A program made the translations under genes and the position numbers. The notes beneath the pieces are model-generated. The model was given only the letters and a program-made list of their open reading frames with translations. It was not told the DNA's origin and made no database searches. From positions 69,677,635-69,741,634 of the forward strand of contig CM036619.1 of the NCBI GenBank assembly GCA_020746105.1: DNA of 64,000 bases, written 5' to 3'. The DNA comes from Trogon surrucura. Its lineage: Eukaryota > Chordata > Aves > Trogoniformes > Trogonidae. Positions 1 to 11,559 of this stretch are shown piece by piece. How positions within the stretch are numbered: position 1 is the stretch's first letter; the number at the start of each line of letters is the position of its first letter.

Positions 1-168
1 CATGCACCTGTAAGCTCAGAAAAATAACATGCTACAGGTGGAAAGAGGCTGCATAAAATGTCCCGAGAATTTCCTTGAATATCCTCATCCCCTTTTACCC
101 CCACCAAGAGATTTTATTTGGCTTCCTCAGGTGGAAACAGCAAAAGCCAGCGCAAAACTTTGCCAACC

Positions 169-185
169 CACACACACACACACAC
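169..185. repeat. (CA)n microsatellite
   Basis: A run of about eight CA dinucleotides directly readable in the sequence. It is a short simple repeat with no sign of function. Confidence 0.95.
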
Positions 186-2318
186 CAGTCTAAAACCTCT
201 TACTGTGGGAGCCCTGTATCTTAAGATCCAGGAGAGCAGGCTTCACAGCATTTAACTACAGGTGGGAAACTGGAGTAACTCTGTAGGACAGGAAGCTACG
301 TCCCTCCCCAGTGACAGAGTAGCAGAAGGCAAAAGCACCAACACTAATTCCACTCCAGTTGCTCACATGCTGCAACACCATGAGCCACCACCTCATTCCA
401 GCTCCCGCTGCAGAGGCTGTTGATTCCAGCCGGTAACACCGCAGTTACTTGGGAAGAAGAACCTCAGTCTCAGCCAGTTTGGCAAGATCTGCCTTATCTT
501 GTCTCTTAACTGGGTGTTCGTCCTTCAAGCCCAAGATTCCTGTCTCTTCTTACTGCACTGAGTTAGCTCTTGCAGTGTATCATTTTAGTGAAGACCAATT
601 ACAAAAAAACCCCAAAACTACAAACACCACCATACGAACGGCATCCGCCTCCTAGCTGTTATTTGTCCAAAGTAACTGAATTTGAAACTTCCACAGAATG
701 AGGATTTATTTTACTTTCCTCTTAATGGTAGAGCACACAGATAATTATTCCTTGCTCCTCATGCAACTTGTTTCCCATTTCATGCCTTTCTCTTGCCAAG
801 TTTGTTGCACTTCTCAGAGTAACCTGATCTCTTCCTCCCTGCATCCTTCTTTCACCTGGGGTGAATGAAGAACTCCTGATTTTAAAAAAGTTGTTGTATT
901 ACTATGTTTCTTATTTTTCATGCAAAATGGAAAATTATGTATGTCCTTACTAGTCACATATTTAAGGAATTTCTGTTCCCCTTTGGTTGCCTTATCTCTC
1001 AGATTACTTTCCTAGAAAATTATATCTTCCAGAGGTTTGAGCTTACTGAAGTCTACTCCACTAAAATCCACCAGTTCTGTTTTGCTAGTAGTCCTCCTAG
1101 GCTACCGCTTTCCGATCATTGTTATCTTACTTTCTGCCAGAACAGTCTCAGTTCACACCCAAAACCAAAAATCAAATCTTGAATACTTTCATCTCTAGTT
1201 GCTGGGGATTTTTTTTTCCCACAATTTCTACCAAAGACCTGTTGAATAATCTGCATCCTACTCCCCTCTCCCCCAACAGAAATCCACACAGTTAAGAGTC
1301 CTCTATTAACACTTTTGATCCACTCAGGACCATTTTTCATACAGTGTCCACACGGCAGGCAATACGGGGTGGCTTCACTGAACCTCACAAATTTTTAAGC
1401 ATCGTATCAGATTTGGGACCAAAGAGGCAACACACACCCTGCACTATTATGTCAACAGATTGTCTCCTGAGACTGACGGAGAGAATAACTGCATATTGCT
1501 TCCTCCTCGGAGCAGCGATAGTGAATCTTACCACCTATTGCCTACATAAGCTTTCGTTTTCCGATGTGGGTCAGGGATCTTCATTTGCTGCTAGGATGGT
1601 GGGCTTGTTTCCAATTTCAACCTCCTCATTTCACATACTATTGATTTTCTTATCATCGCTGATGTTTCTCAGCCTGACGACTTTCCCCTGCAGATCACTT
1701 AATTGTTTTCTAAGAGATTTCCTGAGGATACACTTTGTAGAAAGCACTTCCTCTCCTCACCAATTTTACTTGAAAGAAAAAGTAGTAGACCTCTCCCACT
1801 CCAGAAACGGAGCAGGGTCTGTGGCCTCTTTCTGAAGGACCCTCTGCTGCACAAAAAAAACAAGGGCTGGGAGCCAAGAAAATGCTGATTCATCATACAA
1901 CACGTTTATCATTTTTTTCCATATAATGTGATATGTTAACTCTCCTTAAACTCCATTTTTGGGACCACTGTTTTTAAAGCAATCCCATGAAGTCATATAT
2001 TACTTACTAGACTAGCAGCAGGATCAACTGGATTTAGCCTTCATCTCCTTCATGTCTGGTTAGCCTATTTACCATCAGACCTTCAGAGCTTTTGTCTCAT
2101 CTGACAAGACTGGGTACACCCCGGAAGACTTACTAAACAGCTCAAGAAGGAATTAAAAAGAAAAAACAAAATAATCCACACAAAACCACCGTTTTTTTCT
2201 TTTGCTTTTCTATGTTTTGGGGTGGGTATTTTTGTTTTTTTCTTCTTTGCTGTCCTCTGTTTCTCACTCTCCTAATCACTTGCCTAATGATCTTTTCAAA
2301 CCGCAGTCTTACATTCAT

Positions 2319-2349
2319 TAAATGGCCATACATTACATGGCCATTAAGA
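2319..2349. repeat. Perfect 9-bp inverted repeat (AATGGCCAT)
   Basis: AATGGCCAT is followed by a 7-nt spacer and then its exact reverse complement ATGGCCATT. Each arm carries a GGCCAT core, related to YY1-type sites, facing the other. It could be chance or a paired binding site; nothing else nearby decides it. Confidence 0.5.
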
Positions 2350-2609
2350 AATGGTTCCAGCGAAGATGTAAACCTGAAAGGTACTAACAAAAGAATCCAA
2401 TGTGGCATTTGGACAATGGACATTTCAGTTCTATATTAAATTACTAAGTTTTGAATGAATGATCCTGTGGATAGACTATTTCAGCTACGTCAACTGGTTA
2501 CACTGTGCCTGCTTAAGATACTTTTGAGAGGATTATCCACTACATTTTCTACAGACCATAATTGTTCCTTAGAACCAACTGCAGCATCTCTAAAGTGATT
2601 CACTTATTA

Positions 2610-2706
2610 CCATGGTCTAGCCGATGTGATGGTGTTGAGCCATAGGCTGGACTTGATGATCTCAGAACTCTCTTCCAGTCTCAACAATTCTGTGATTCTG
2701 TGATTC
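2610..2706 (+). mobile_element. CR1 LINE 3' tail fragment
   Basis: The stretch reads like the end of an avian CR1 element: a GGCTGGACTTGATGATCTCAG-type segment, then a CCAGTCTCAACAATTC segment, then the terminal octamer TTCTGTGA repeated about two and a half times. CR1 elements end in such octamer repeats rather than poly(A), and usually insert 5'-truncated; only about 100 bp remains here. No coding part is present. Confidence 0.85.
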
Positions 2707-4999
2707 ACACTCATCAGGCTCAAGGAACAAACAGCCTGATAAAAAGCACATAAGACTTCAGATCACGTTTACTTAGAGAAAGCCATTAATTTATTTTGAT
2801 TCATATGAGCTACTGGTATCCCTCTGAAGGAGGTACACAGAAGTCTGGGGATTTTGAAACATGAAAGGGCCTTGGAAACTCCTTCTCCATTGTGCCAATA
2901 AGCACGCTGATCAACTGCTAATAGCTCCTAGTTCTCAAAACAATTACTTAAAAACTAACCTTAAAAAATACAAGCTTTTTTTTTTTAAATCAAGAAATCT
3001 CTAATCATGCAAAGTATATCTTTTTTTTTTTTTTTTTTCTTTTAAACATATGTCTTCTGGCATCTCTTTTCTAAAACTTTTCCATTTCTTTTAGCCTTTA
3101 TGTGCATTACAATAAATACTTGACCACCACTTGTGGTCAAATCTATGTTAGTTTTTAAAGAGCCACCTCAGATACCCCAGCATTACATATCTTGTTGTAC
3201 TTTGGGCACTTACACGTTAATTTAGGTCCATGGATAGCTTCATATGAATTTTATAACTCGAGTTCTGTGCTGCCATGGCCATGCTCATCAGTTACTTAAA
3301 TTGGATCACATTTGTGTCTACATAAGCTGCAACTATATAGTCTTCCAAAGAATATATGCATACACCTACTGCAAGCCATGAAAAGCAAACAATCACCCTC
3401 TCTCCAACTTCAAGAAAAACTCAGAGATCAACATTTCCTCACTGTCTATTGCAGCTCAGACTTCAGCAGTGCCATGTCCCCTTCTGATCACAACATCATT
3501 ACTCTGCAGATATTCCAGCTGGTCAAGAATCTGACCACCAAGGCTGCTGACTTTAAGAAGCCAAATGCAGACAGCATCTTAGTCACAGAAATTCCTCATC
3601 ACAACAGTGACACATTTACTTGTCTTTTTATAAAGCTTAGTTTTCCTGTATAAGTCACCGATCTGTTAGCCTTTTTGTTTGTTTCAAGACCATTCAAGCC
3701 CATGCACACAAGAATCCATTTTGAAACTCAAGAAGGCCAACACAGCTGGTTTTAACCATGTCAGTGCCAAGTCACATTCAAATGGATTTCCTGCCCCACC
3801 CACAAAAGCAGCTATTTTTAAAAACTGTAAAACTACACACATCTGGGAGTGCTTACAGCACTAGTAATCCCTATATAGAATATGTTGTCATCACTAGTAG
3901 ACATTTCCCCTTTGTTGACCAGAGAACCAAAGAACACAACTTCTTTTTGAAGCTGCTCTTGTTTATTTGGGCTTAATTTCTGATTTTTGGCCATACACTT
4001 ATCACAGATTATTAGTAATGTTTCAGTTCCATAAGTTTCTACCATGCAACAAAAAGTCATCATACCATGCTATAAATACAGAGACATGGATGCCAAGCTG
4101 TATTCTTTATTACCCTACTGCTTGCGGCTCTTGCTGAAGAAACAGACTGCAAATAGAATAGTAAACACTCATGCTTCTCAATGTATTTCTTCAATAACTT
4201 CCAACTTCAATAACTTCCACTCTTCTCTGATGGGGCTGCTTGCTCAAATAGCTACTGACCAGTTCAATTCTCTTCAGAAATCAGGTTAGGCTACCCCATT
4301 AATTACACCTCTCTTGGTTTTCTGTTACTTTAAAAAAAAAAAAAACAAACAAAACAAAAAAAAAAAACCCAGAACAATCTATCAATGTCCCGGATCAAGA
4401 GTTCTTCATGCTTTTTTCTAGTTGCACTTTTAGCGGATCCCCAGCTTCATGTTATGCAGCAACCCTCCCTTTTCTTAAGTATCTGCTGTTTGTGAGAATG
4501 ATTTGGCAAAACCGCCAGGGAACTGCTGTGATTTCAAGGAATTCTGCTAATTTCATTAAAGTTTCAAGACAGGACTCAACAAATCCCTCCTCTTCACTGA
4601 GCTCCCATTCATAACATTTAGCTGCCATTATGGTTTCTATCCCTGGAGCCAGGAAACTTTGTACACTAAAAAAATAATCATGAAAGTATATTGCTTTTTG
4701 TGCTATTTGCCTCACCTACCTCACATCCGCATGAGAAAGTTTCACAGAGAAAATTTTAGGATGGCTTCCCTGCCACTTATTACACAATTATTTATCACAT
4801 TAGAAGCCAAATCAATTACTATTTCAACCCTTAGTTTTCTTTTCCGGCTTCCTTCTTCAAATTTTGGAGGTCAAATGTCCAGGCTCAGTTATTTCACTTT
4901 TGGATAAATGCACTTTTATCAGCCCCAGATTAATTTATTTCAGCCAGTTAAAGGGATTCAGGGGGAATAGCAAGGGCCAACTGCTCTCTAAAGGAAGGA
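2707..4999. other. No gene recognised
   Basis: AT-rich sequence with homopolymer tracts (T18 at about 3021-3038; A-rich stretch about 4331-4367). A minus-strand frame at 4452-4715 encodes an acidic 87-residue peptide with no family I recognise. I see no exon structure that I can support. Confidence 0.55.
4189..4220. repeat. Tandem duplication, 2 x 16 bp
   Basis: Two adjacent copies of CTTCAATAACTTCCA(A/C) differ only at the last base. This is a short local duplication, probably from replication slippage. Confidence 0.9.
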
Positions 5000-5460
5000 A
5001 AGCCCCAAGCTGAGGATGACTCAGTTCAGCAGTGTCCTCGCTGACCAGGGACCAGTCCCACAACACCTGAACGCGGTACACAAAGCAGGGCACTTACTAG
5101 AAACAGAGCCCTCCAGCAATCCCCAACAAGCAAAAGGGTGAACCAGGTCCAGAGCATACACAGGCAGCCCATCCAGGAGCAAAAGGAGACAGGGCTGGTG
5201 ATAAGAGTACAACACAGATCCAAAGTCAATCCAGAAAGACAAGACAAAAGACAAGCAATAAAACACATCTAAAGGCATCCATTCTGGAGACAAACTACCT
5301 ACAACATAGGTCTAAGATCCACCTACAGTATAACTCAGAGCACCCCCCATCTTAAGCCTGAGCTGAAATGAGGCTTATGGGCCCATGGATCAAGGGTGTG
5401 GGCACAGGCCCCAGGTGAGGCTGCTTAAAGCTATTAACACCTATTGGTGCTCCCAGAGCC
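5000..5460. other. Possible unclassified interspersed repeat
   Basis: This block differs from its surroundings in being richer in C, A and G and poor in T on the plus strand, with loosely recurring CCAG/TCCA words between about 5050 and 5250. Its texture resembles untranslated retroelement sequence more than unique DNA, but I cannot match it to a named family and see no clear terminal repeats or target duplication. Minus-strand frames here have no recognisable protein. Confidence 0.25.
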
Positions 5461-6909
5461 CTGATATTTTGTAGTTTCTATTTATTTCCCATATTTTTAT
5501 TCTTTGGATTTCATTTTTATCACATCTCCTAACAAGTTTTCTTGCCCAGAGTCACCATCCCAGTGTACTTCACAGCCAAACCACCATTATTGCTCTCCAG
5601 CTGCCTAGAACTGAACTAAAATTTTAGGGTCACTCTTGCAGTTTTATTTGCTGATTCTATTTCATATCCTTCCATTTCTCCGATGACTGAATGACTTTCA
5701 TACCTGACACCTGTGACTATCAGCTCCACTCAAACTTACATGTATGTTTTCTGTGTCCAGGTTATTTTGTTTTGTTTTCCACAGAATGACCAAATAACTG
5801 AGTTTGGGGTTTTTTTTCCCCTTAATTTTTCATTACAGCTAAAATATTGGCAATAGATCTTGGACATGTTTTTCTTGGGGCTGGTTGGGAACAGCACCTC
5901 ACAGACCTCTACAATATCCGCGAAACCCAGTACCTTTCAAAGACTGTGATCCGCCAGGCAACCTGTTTGCCAGAAAAACACTCATTTACAATGACGATTT
6001 GCTCCAGTTTGGCCCCACGGGAACACAGATCACCCGTTTGCTCCTTAGAAACTGGACCCCACTTCAAGCGCTCACGCAGGATCTTTTCACTAAGAAGTCG
6101 CCTGACATTTATCTACCTGTATGCTGGCTCTCCTACAAGTCACAGATGATGGGCTCACAATAGTTTTGCTTAATTAGGAATAAATGTATAAAGTAAAATG
6201 GAATGAATCAATTTCTTTTATCACAGGCCCAAGTCTCTTACAGACCTTTGCTGTAAACATGAATGCCAAACCAGCGCTCCCTTTTTTTCATGATAATTGC
6301 CCGATTTTGCTTTCACCTCTCTGTAGTCAATTCAGTAGACTTCATGTATCTTAGTCAACTTCTCGAATATACCTTTGACTTGCACGCAAAAGTCTCAGGT
6401 TTAGATGCACGACCAAATAAGAAGCCATTCCTTACACACCTCCTGCACTCATGTTTGCCCATAAAAACACCAGCAAAGTTCCACCTGACTCACTGCAATA
6501 ATTTCATAATAAAGACAGCAATCGCATAGCTTATGTTAAAGAGTTGTGAATCTGTTTATAAAGCCCAGACAAATGTTTTAATTTCCACAACCGATACTCG
6601 CAGCACACTACAGCCAGCACTGAAAAGCTGATCTGTATTTTTATCTCCTGGGTGTCACCATCCTGGGCAGCTCAGGCCTTTATACCATCCTCTCCCAAAG
6701 GTGTCTGAGAGTCTTCACGTCTTCTCCCTCCAGCACAAGTCCATTAAAAAAAAAAAAAATATCTCGGTTGTCTCCTCAGTTTGACACAACCACCATTAGT
6801 ACTGCCCAGCAGGCATGATTTAAGGCCCAAGATCTTTTTTTCATTTACTTTACTCATACGAAGACAGTTCATTACGTGGGTAAAACCAGGACATTGTTCT
6901 GAAAAGGGG
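5461..6909. other. No gene recognised; includes CpG-retaining block 5880-6150
   Basis: Mostly AT-rich. From about 5880 to 6150 the sequence keeps around ten CpG dinucleotides in 270 bp, well above the local background, and overlaps two plus-strand frames (100 and 92 codons) without a recognisable domain. Such a block just upstream of a CpG island may be a regulatory element or an untranslated exon; this is inference from composition only. Confidence 0.35.
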
Positions 6910-6993
6910 CAACCTCGTTTTTGCCAGCCGCCCTCGCCGGCCCTCACCCCCGCGGGGCTACCGGGCCTCTGTCTGCTCCGCTCTGCTCCGCTC

Positions 6994-7002
6994 CCTCACC
7001 CG
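6994..7002 (-). other. Candidate 5' splice site, CGG|GTGAGG
   Basis: On the minus strand the island contains CGG followed by GTGAGG, a good match to the vertebrate donor consensus. A similar site, GGG|GTGAGG, lies at about 6942-6950. If the island is a first exon on the minus strand either could end it. Without an acceptor or transcript evidence this is only a candidate. Confidence 0.3.
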
Positions 7003-7091
7003 CCGCCCTCTCCCCGCCGCGGGTGCAGCCTCAGGCCGGCGGGAGCGGTTCCAGATCCCGCTCCGGCCCCCGCGGCGGCCAGCGGAGGGCG

Positions 7092-7115
7092 CCCGCCCGC
7101 CCCCATTCCCGCCCC
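7092..7115 (-). promoter_or_regulatory. G-quadruplex motif with overlapping GC boxes
   Basis: The plus strand has five C-runs of three to five bases separated by loops of 1, 1, 3 and 1 bases, so the minus strand carries five close G-runs. This satisfies the standard four-run G-quadruplex pattern with very short loops. GGGGCGGG and GGGCGGGC are also Sp1-type GC boxes. It sits in the middle of the CpG island. Confidence 0.75.
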
Positions 7116-7362
7116 GGAGCCGCGCAGGCCCGAGGCGGCGGCGGCGGGAGCCGGTCCCCCAACTCGGCCGGGTCGCCGAGGCCTCCGCCTCTTCCCGCCA
7201 ACCGGGCCCCCTCCCGGAGGAGAAGGGGCCGAGGGAAGAGCCTCGGGGAGAGCAGCTCCGGGACCAGAGAGCAGCTTCTCCCGGGCTGCCCGAGGGGCAG
7301 GGAGCCGCTGCACTCGGCTGCTCGGCACTCAGCAGCGTTCCCGGCGTCGGGATAGAGCTTTC

Positions 7363-7392
7363 CCCCTTTTTTTTCCTTTTTTTTTTTTTTTT
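7363..7392. repeat. T-rich tract bordering the CpG island
   Basis: A C5T8CC run followed by sixteen T residues marks the right edge of the island. It is a low-complexity tract with no other feature. Confidence 0.9.
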
Positions 7393-10300
7393 AAACAAAA
7401 ATACCGCTGTAGTTTATTCGGTAATTTACCGGCATATGATTTAAATCAATATAAAATTCAAATACTTTTGTGCCACCTGTTGGATTTTGCCACTAATTAC
7501 ATGTAACTGGAAGCACATTTCTGCGTTCAGTCTGGAAAGTAGTTCCCTTAAATGTTATCCTTATGAAAATGCTACTTTTTTTTTCCTCTTTTCTTTCAGA
7601 AATATTTTCTTTCTGGGCAGGCAGATAGAGCTGGTTTTCATCAGAAAAAAAATCTTAGTTCCTAAATTACAGCCAGCATTCAATGAAAGCACAGAGTGAT
7701 GCTGGGCTGGTCCTGCTAACGCAATAATTGTTTGGAAAGGGTTTTAGAGGAGAGACTCTAGCCTGAAGGACCAGGAGGTGAAAATGACCAGTTCTAGGCA
7801 CACAAAAACATGAAGGATACCTGACAGCATCCGTGGTTGGGGAAAGGGAGGAGTACACGGGCGTACACCTGCGGGTGCCTCATGCCTGTGGATGCGCGAA
7901 CAGGCACCGGAGCTACTGCTCGGGCTATCAATCATGGGCGGCCACACAACACAAAGCATGCCAAATGTTAGACGGTTGAGACTCGCTTGAAAAATAATTT
8001 TGTCCGACCCTTCCTCAATAGCTGTCAAGCCATAATGTCAGCACGCATTTTATTCTGTGAGAGTAACCTGATTTTGTTCCGTGTTACAGTGACCAAATTT
8101 ATTTATTGCATAGTAATATTATTTCAAAATGCTGGGGTATAAATGAGCTGCAGGTAAAACCGCATTCCTGCAAGAATGAGAAAATTGATGAGTGATTTTA
8201 TCTGGATTTCACTAGAACAGATGACCCGTGGGTTATCAGTTGTCTTATTTGTTATTCCTTCACTGCGTATAACCACACCACAGGTACCTTAGAGGTTTTT
8301 GAGATCGGGAGGTGTCGAAGCATGTACAGAAATGCAAGTGCACGGGGAAAGAGTGGCCCGCTCTTGCTTCTTCCCAGCTGTAACTGCTAAACTAGAGGCG
8401 GGAGGTGCCCATGATGCCACTTTCATACAGCGAAGGGTGAAGGGTCCTGTCGCCATCTCTGCTTATCATGAAATGGTGTGTGACTGCCATCTCTTCATGG
8501 GACAGGGAGTGACACCATATCCTGGAAATGTTCTTCCCTGGCACCTCCATAAATAACTAAAGCCCCCAAATTCCTTTAATTTGCTTCCATTTCTTACATT
8601 ATGTACTCATTTTTAAACAGAAAGCACATGAGAGCAGTAATTTATAAAATCGGGGGTTTGCATGGCTGTCCGTTTTGCATACAAATACAGGCATCTTTTT
8701 GGTACATCTTCTTCCACAGTGTATTTTACTTCTGTGTTAAAATGCAAAAATTAAAAAACACACTAAGTACTGTTTAATGAAAATATAGGTGTTTTCTAAA
8801 CTAACTGCTTGTGCTTTTTAACCCAAAGTAAAAGACTTAAAGGTAAAATTACAGGACAAAAATAATAAACTGTAGCAGGCAAGTAGTATGTGCAACACAG
8901 TATTTTGGTGCTGACATCTGTCCATCTGATTTGCAGAAGGCTACAGTACTGAATTTTACTGAGTCTTCTATTAGTGAACAGTATCTTTAGACTGACTCCA
9001 TCGACCCCAATTTTATCTGCTTTGGATTTTGTGATAACTCTGCTCCAAAATCTTCCCTGGTTTTATGAGGACAATTTTCCACTGCTCGAACAGTCGTAAA
9101 TGGCCACAAAAAGTACAAGACGACAGAAAAGTACACCAAGTAAAATTAAAGTGTTTACACACCAGTATTTTGCTCTTGGCAAATGCGTAAGTGACTTCAC
9201 AAGATACAAGTCAGTGCACATTACATATTACACATTGTCTTTTTAGACTAGTCTGTAGGCAACATGAGCACGTCCCAGGGCCCCAACACAATGGCTGGTT
9301 TTTTGTTCAGTGTCTAAAGACTCATAAATAGCATCTCAGAGTTTAGTTCCTAATGTGGTAAAAAAAAAATGTGATGGCTTGGACTAAGCTGAAACCCAAT
9401 TATTTAAAAAATGCACAACTGACTTCTCCAGTTTCGTTCCCATCAACTTCACTCTCATGTGAATTATACTAATTATTTGTTGTAAATTTATTGCTACATA
9501 TTCAAATAAGCCAAGAAGTAGGAAAAACAGAGTCTTACACCATTTGAGTGCTTTATTGCAGCAAAAAAAAAAGAATTAAAATAAATAGTTCCCACATAAC
9601 TAGCACTTTTAAGAACAATTGTAAATAAGTTGATGAAATTTCTTGTGCAGTAGAATTTAAAATTTAAGGAGCCTTTCTCAGAGTGAAGGTCTCAGTAAAA
9701 GTTTAGCCATTGTAAGCCAAAATCGGAAGAGGAGTACATCAGTTAAGGAGGAAACAATGTTTTTTATAGTTCTCTTTCTTAGCAAAGCTGGGTAGACTTC
9801 TCTGATGTAGACAAGGTTAGGAGAAAAAGGCTTGACTTGGTATTGGTAGCAATCCTTTCTTGAACCGTGGAAAAACTGTAAGAGATCTAAAAGGGGCACC
9901 CAACAATGATGTCAGAGACCTGTATATATGATGTCTCAGCTGCATGACATCACAAGGAGCACAAATACAAATATTCGCTGTAGAGATGTTTGGATCCCTG
10001 CCAGGGAGGGAGAAGAGAGGGAAGGAGAGGGGCAGAAAGAGAAGGAGGGAAGGACAGAGACCTTCACTCACTGGCTAAGCTCTTTGCAGTTTGGACTACA
10101 GAATGAGGTGGCACTTTCCAGTGACGGGCAAGTCTGGAGGCAAGCCCAGAGAAGGAAATCCTGCATGGAAAGAGGAAGAAGGGAGGAAGGAAGAAGGAAA
10201 GTTGAAGGTTCTCCTTCAACCAGGAGAACTATATGGCTTAATCTAGGAACCCATCTTAGAAAATGTTGCTATCAGCATCTTCTTCCTGTCTAAGAGTTTA

Positions 10301-11540
10301 ATGCTACTTAGGTTGTGACTTCCATCAGAAGGCATCCTTTTCAGTTCTTGCATGATTTTCATAGCTGTGCTATGATTTCTGAGCTCATAACATAATTTTA
10401 GTTTTAATGCCTGTATTTTACAGGCCACTCAGGAGGGAGTCAAGTTCCCTTTTTCCATTCCTCTGAATTTCAAAAGCCCTATGTTTTTCTCTTTCTTCTT
10501 TCCATATATTCTTTCAGATTATTCCAGGAGCAACAATTTTGATAACTGATCCATGACACCTTATTTGGTCTATGCTCTTCCTTAATTCTAAAGCAAGTAT
10601 AAAGAATAGGCTAATTGTGGGAGCAGAGGGATTGAAAACATATAAATCTCATATTTATACCTTGGAATAACAAAAGTTATGTCTACAATTCAGATTCCGT
10701 TTCTCCTGAAGAAAAGATTCTGCATTGACTCCAAACAGACTATAAAATATTTTATATAGATTGTGGGCAGAGTTTGCAGAAATGTTCACAGACCATGTAG
10801 AAATGTATGGGATATAGTTTTCCAGGTTCGTAAGGTATACATTTCAAAGTTTCAAGAACTGTGGGAGGAAAGTTGACTTTTAAAAGTGCATCGATCTTCC
10901 TAGACAAAAGAAAAGATCAACTTCCCAGTAACTTTTGTCACGGAGTCAGTTCTTGCACAATTACATGTAATGCTAAATAAATCATTTTTTGAATTACAAA
11001 TTGTGAATCCATCACTCTGGACAAATGTTATTCATCTGATGGAGGAAAAAGGGATGACCTAAGAACAAGTGCCTAGAAGTATTCAAAAGGAAACCTGATT
11101 TGTCACTCCCGTTTTGGAGTGCCAGTGCTAAAGTTGTTACCAGATTTTAAAATCTTTCCTTTGACTTTCAAGTGATGTGCATGGTTAAAAACCAATTAGA
11201 GAACAGTGGTATGATTTGGTGATGCAAGGCAAGTGGCACAGTTTAAAGTGTCATTAAAAATCTACTCTTTACAGCCTTAGATAAGGCTTTTTTTTCCTTT
11301 AGTCATGCTTGAATGTCCTATTCAGCATAGTTACCAGACTGATATTAACAAGAATTAATGTGTAAAAGTAATGAATGCCCTCACTTTGCATTTTCTAACA
11401 CAGTGTCTTCAAGATAAACTTTTTTTCCAGCTGTTTAAAAGGTGCAATGACTATACATTCAAGCAAAAAAACTGTTCTCTCTTGGTCAAACAGTGTGACC
11501 CCATCCTCCATCACTGCCCTAACTAGCTGCAAGCAGTTCA
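7393..11540. other. No gene recognised; CpG-retaining blocks and purine tracts
   Basis: Next to the island, 7850-8020 and 8300-8500 keep many more CpGs than the background and may be regulatory or untranslated exon sequence. A minus-strand frame at 7744-8028 crosses the first block but resembles no protein I know. From 8.5 kb on the DNA is AT-rich. Two plus-strand purine tracts lie at about 10003-10061 and 10169-10208. Confidence 0.5.
10003..10061 (+). repeat. Polypurine tract
   Basis: About 59 bases are almost entirely A and G on the plus strand, dominated by GGGAG, GAAGG and AGAGG words, with one C near 10033 and one near 10054. A shorter similar tract lies at about 10169-10208. Long purine tracts can adopt triplex structures; no function is shown. 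Confidence 0.85.
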
Positions 11541-11559
11541 CACTAGCAGAATTTGTCTA

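Larger units (their letters stand above)
1..2609. other. No gene recognised
   Basis: AT-rich unique-looking sequence. Open frames of up to about 160 codons occur on the plus strand near 1.34-1.84 kb, but they have no recognisable domain and overlap frames on the other strand, so I do not call genes. Apart from a short CA microsatellite near the start I see no repeat or RNA gene. Confidence 0.6.
6910..7350. promoter_or_regulatory. CpG island, probable promoter
   Basis: About 440 bp of very GC-rich sequence with dense CpGs, GC boxes (CCGCCC, CCCGCCCC) and a GGC triplet run at about 7134-7148, ending abruptly in a T-rich tract at 7363-7392. In birds such islands mark gene promoters and first exons. 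There is no TATA box. Splice-donor-like sites appear only on the minus strand (6998-6999 and 6946-6947), which weakly favours transcription toward lower coordinates, but a bidirectional promoter is possible. Long frames on both strands reflect the lack of AT-rich stop codons and encode low-complexity Pro/Arg/Gly sequence, so I do not call a protein. The associated gene is not identifiable. Confidence 0.8.

Noticed and set aside
1344-1835. 163-codon plus-strand frame
   Set aside because: Overlapped by other frames on both strands, no domain, no promoter or splice context.
6958-7398. Minus-strand open frame of 146 codons through the CpG island
   Set aside because: It begins in a poly-lysine run created by the T-rich tract and is otherwise low complexity, so it is not a believable protein.
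6781-7506. Plus-strand open frame of 241 codons through the CpG island
   Set aside because: GC-rich DNA lacks stop codons by composition. The product is low-complexity Pro/Arg/Gly, and frames of similar quality exist on both strands.
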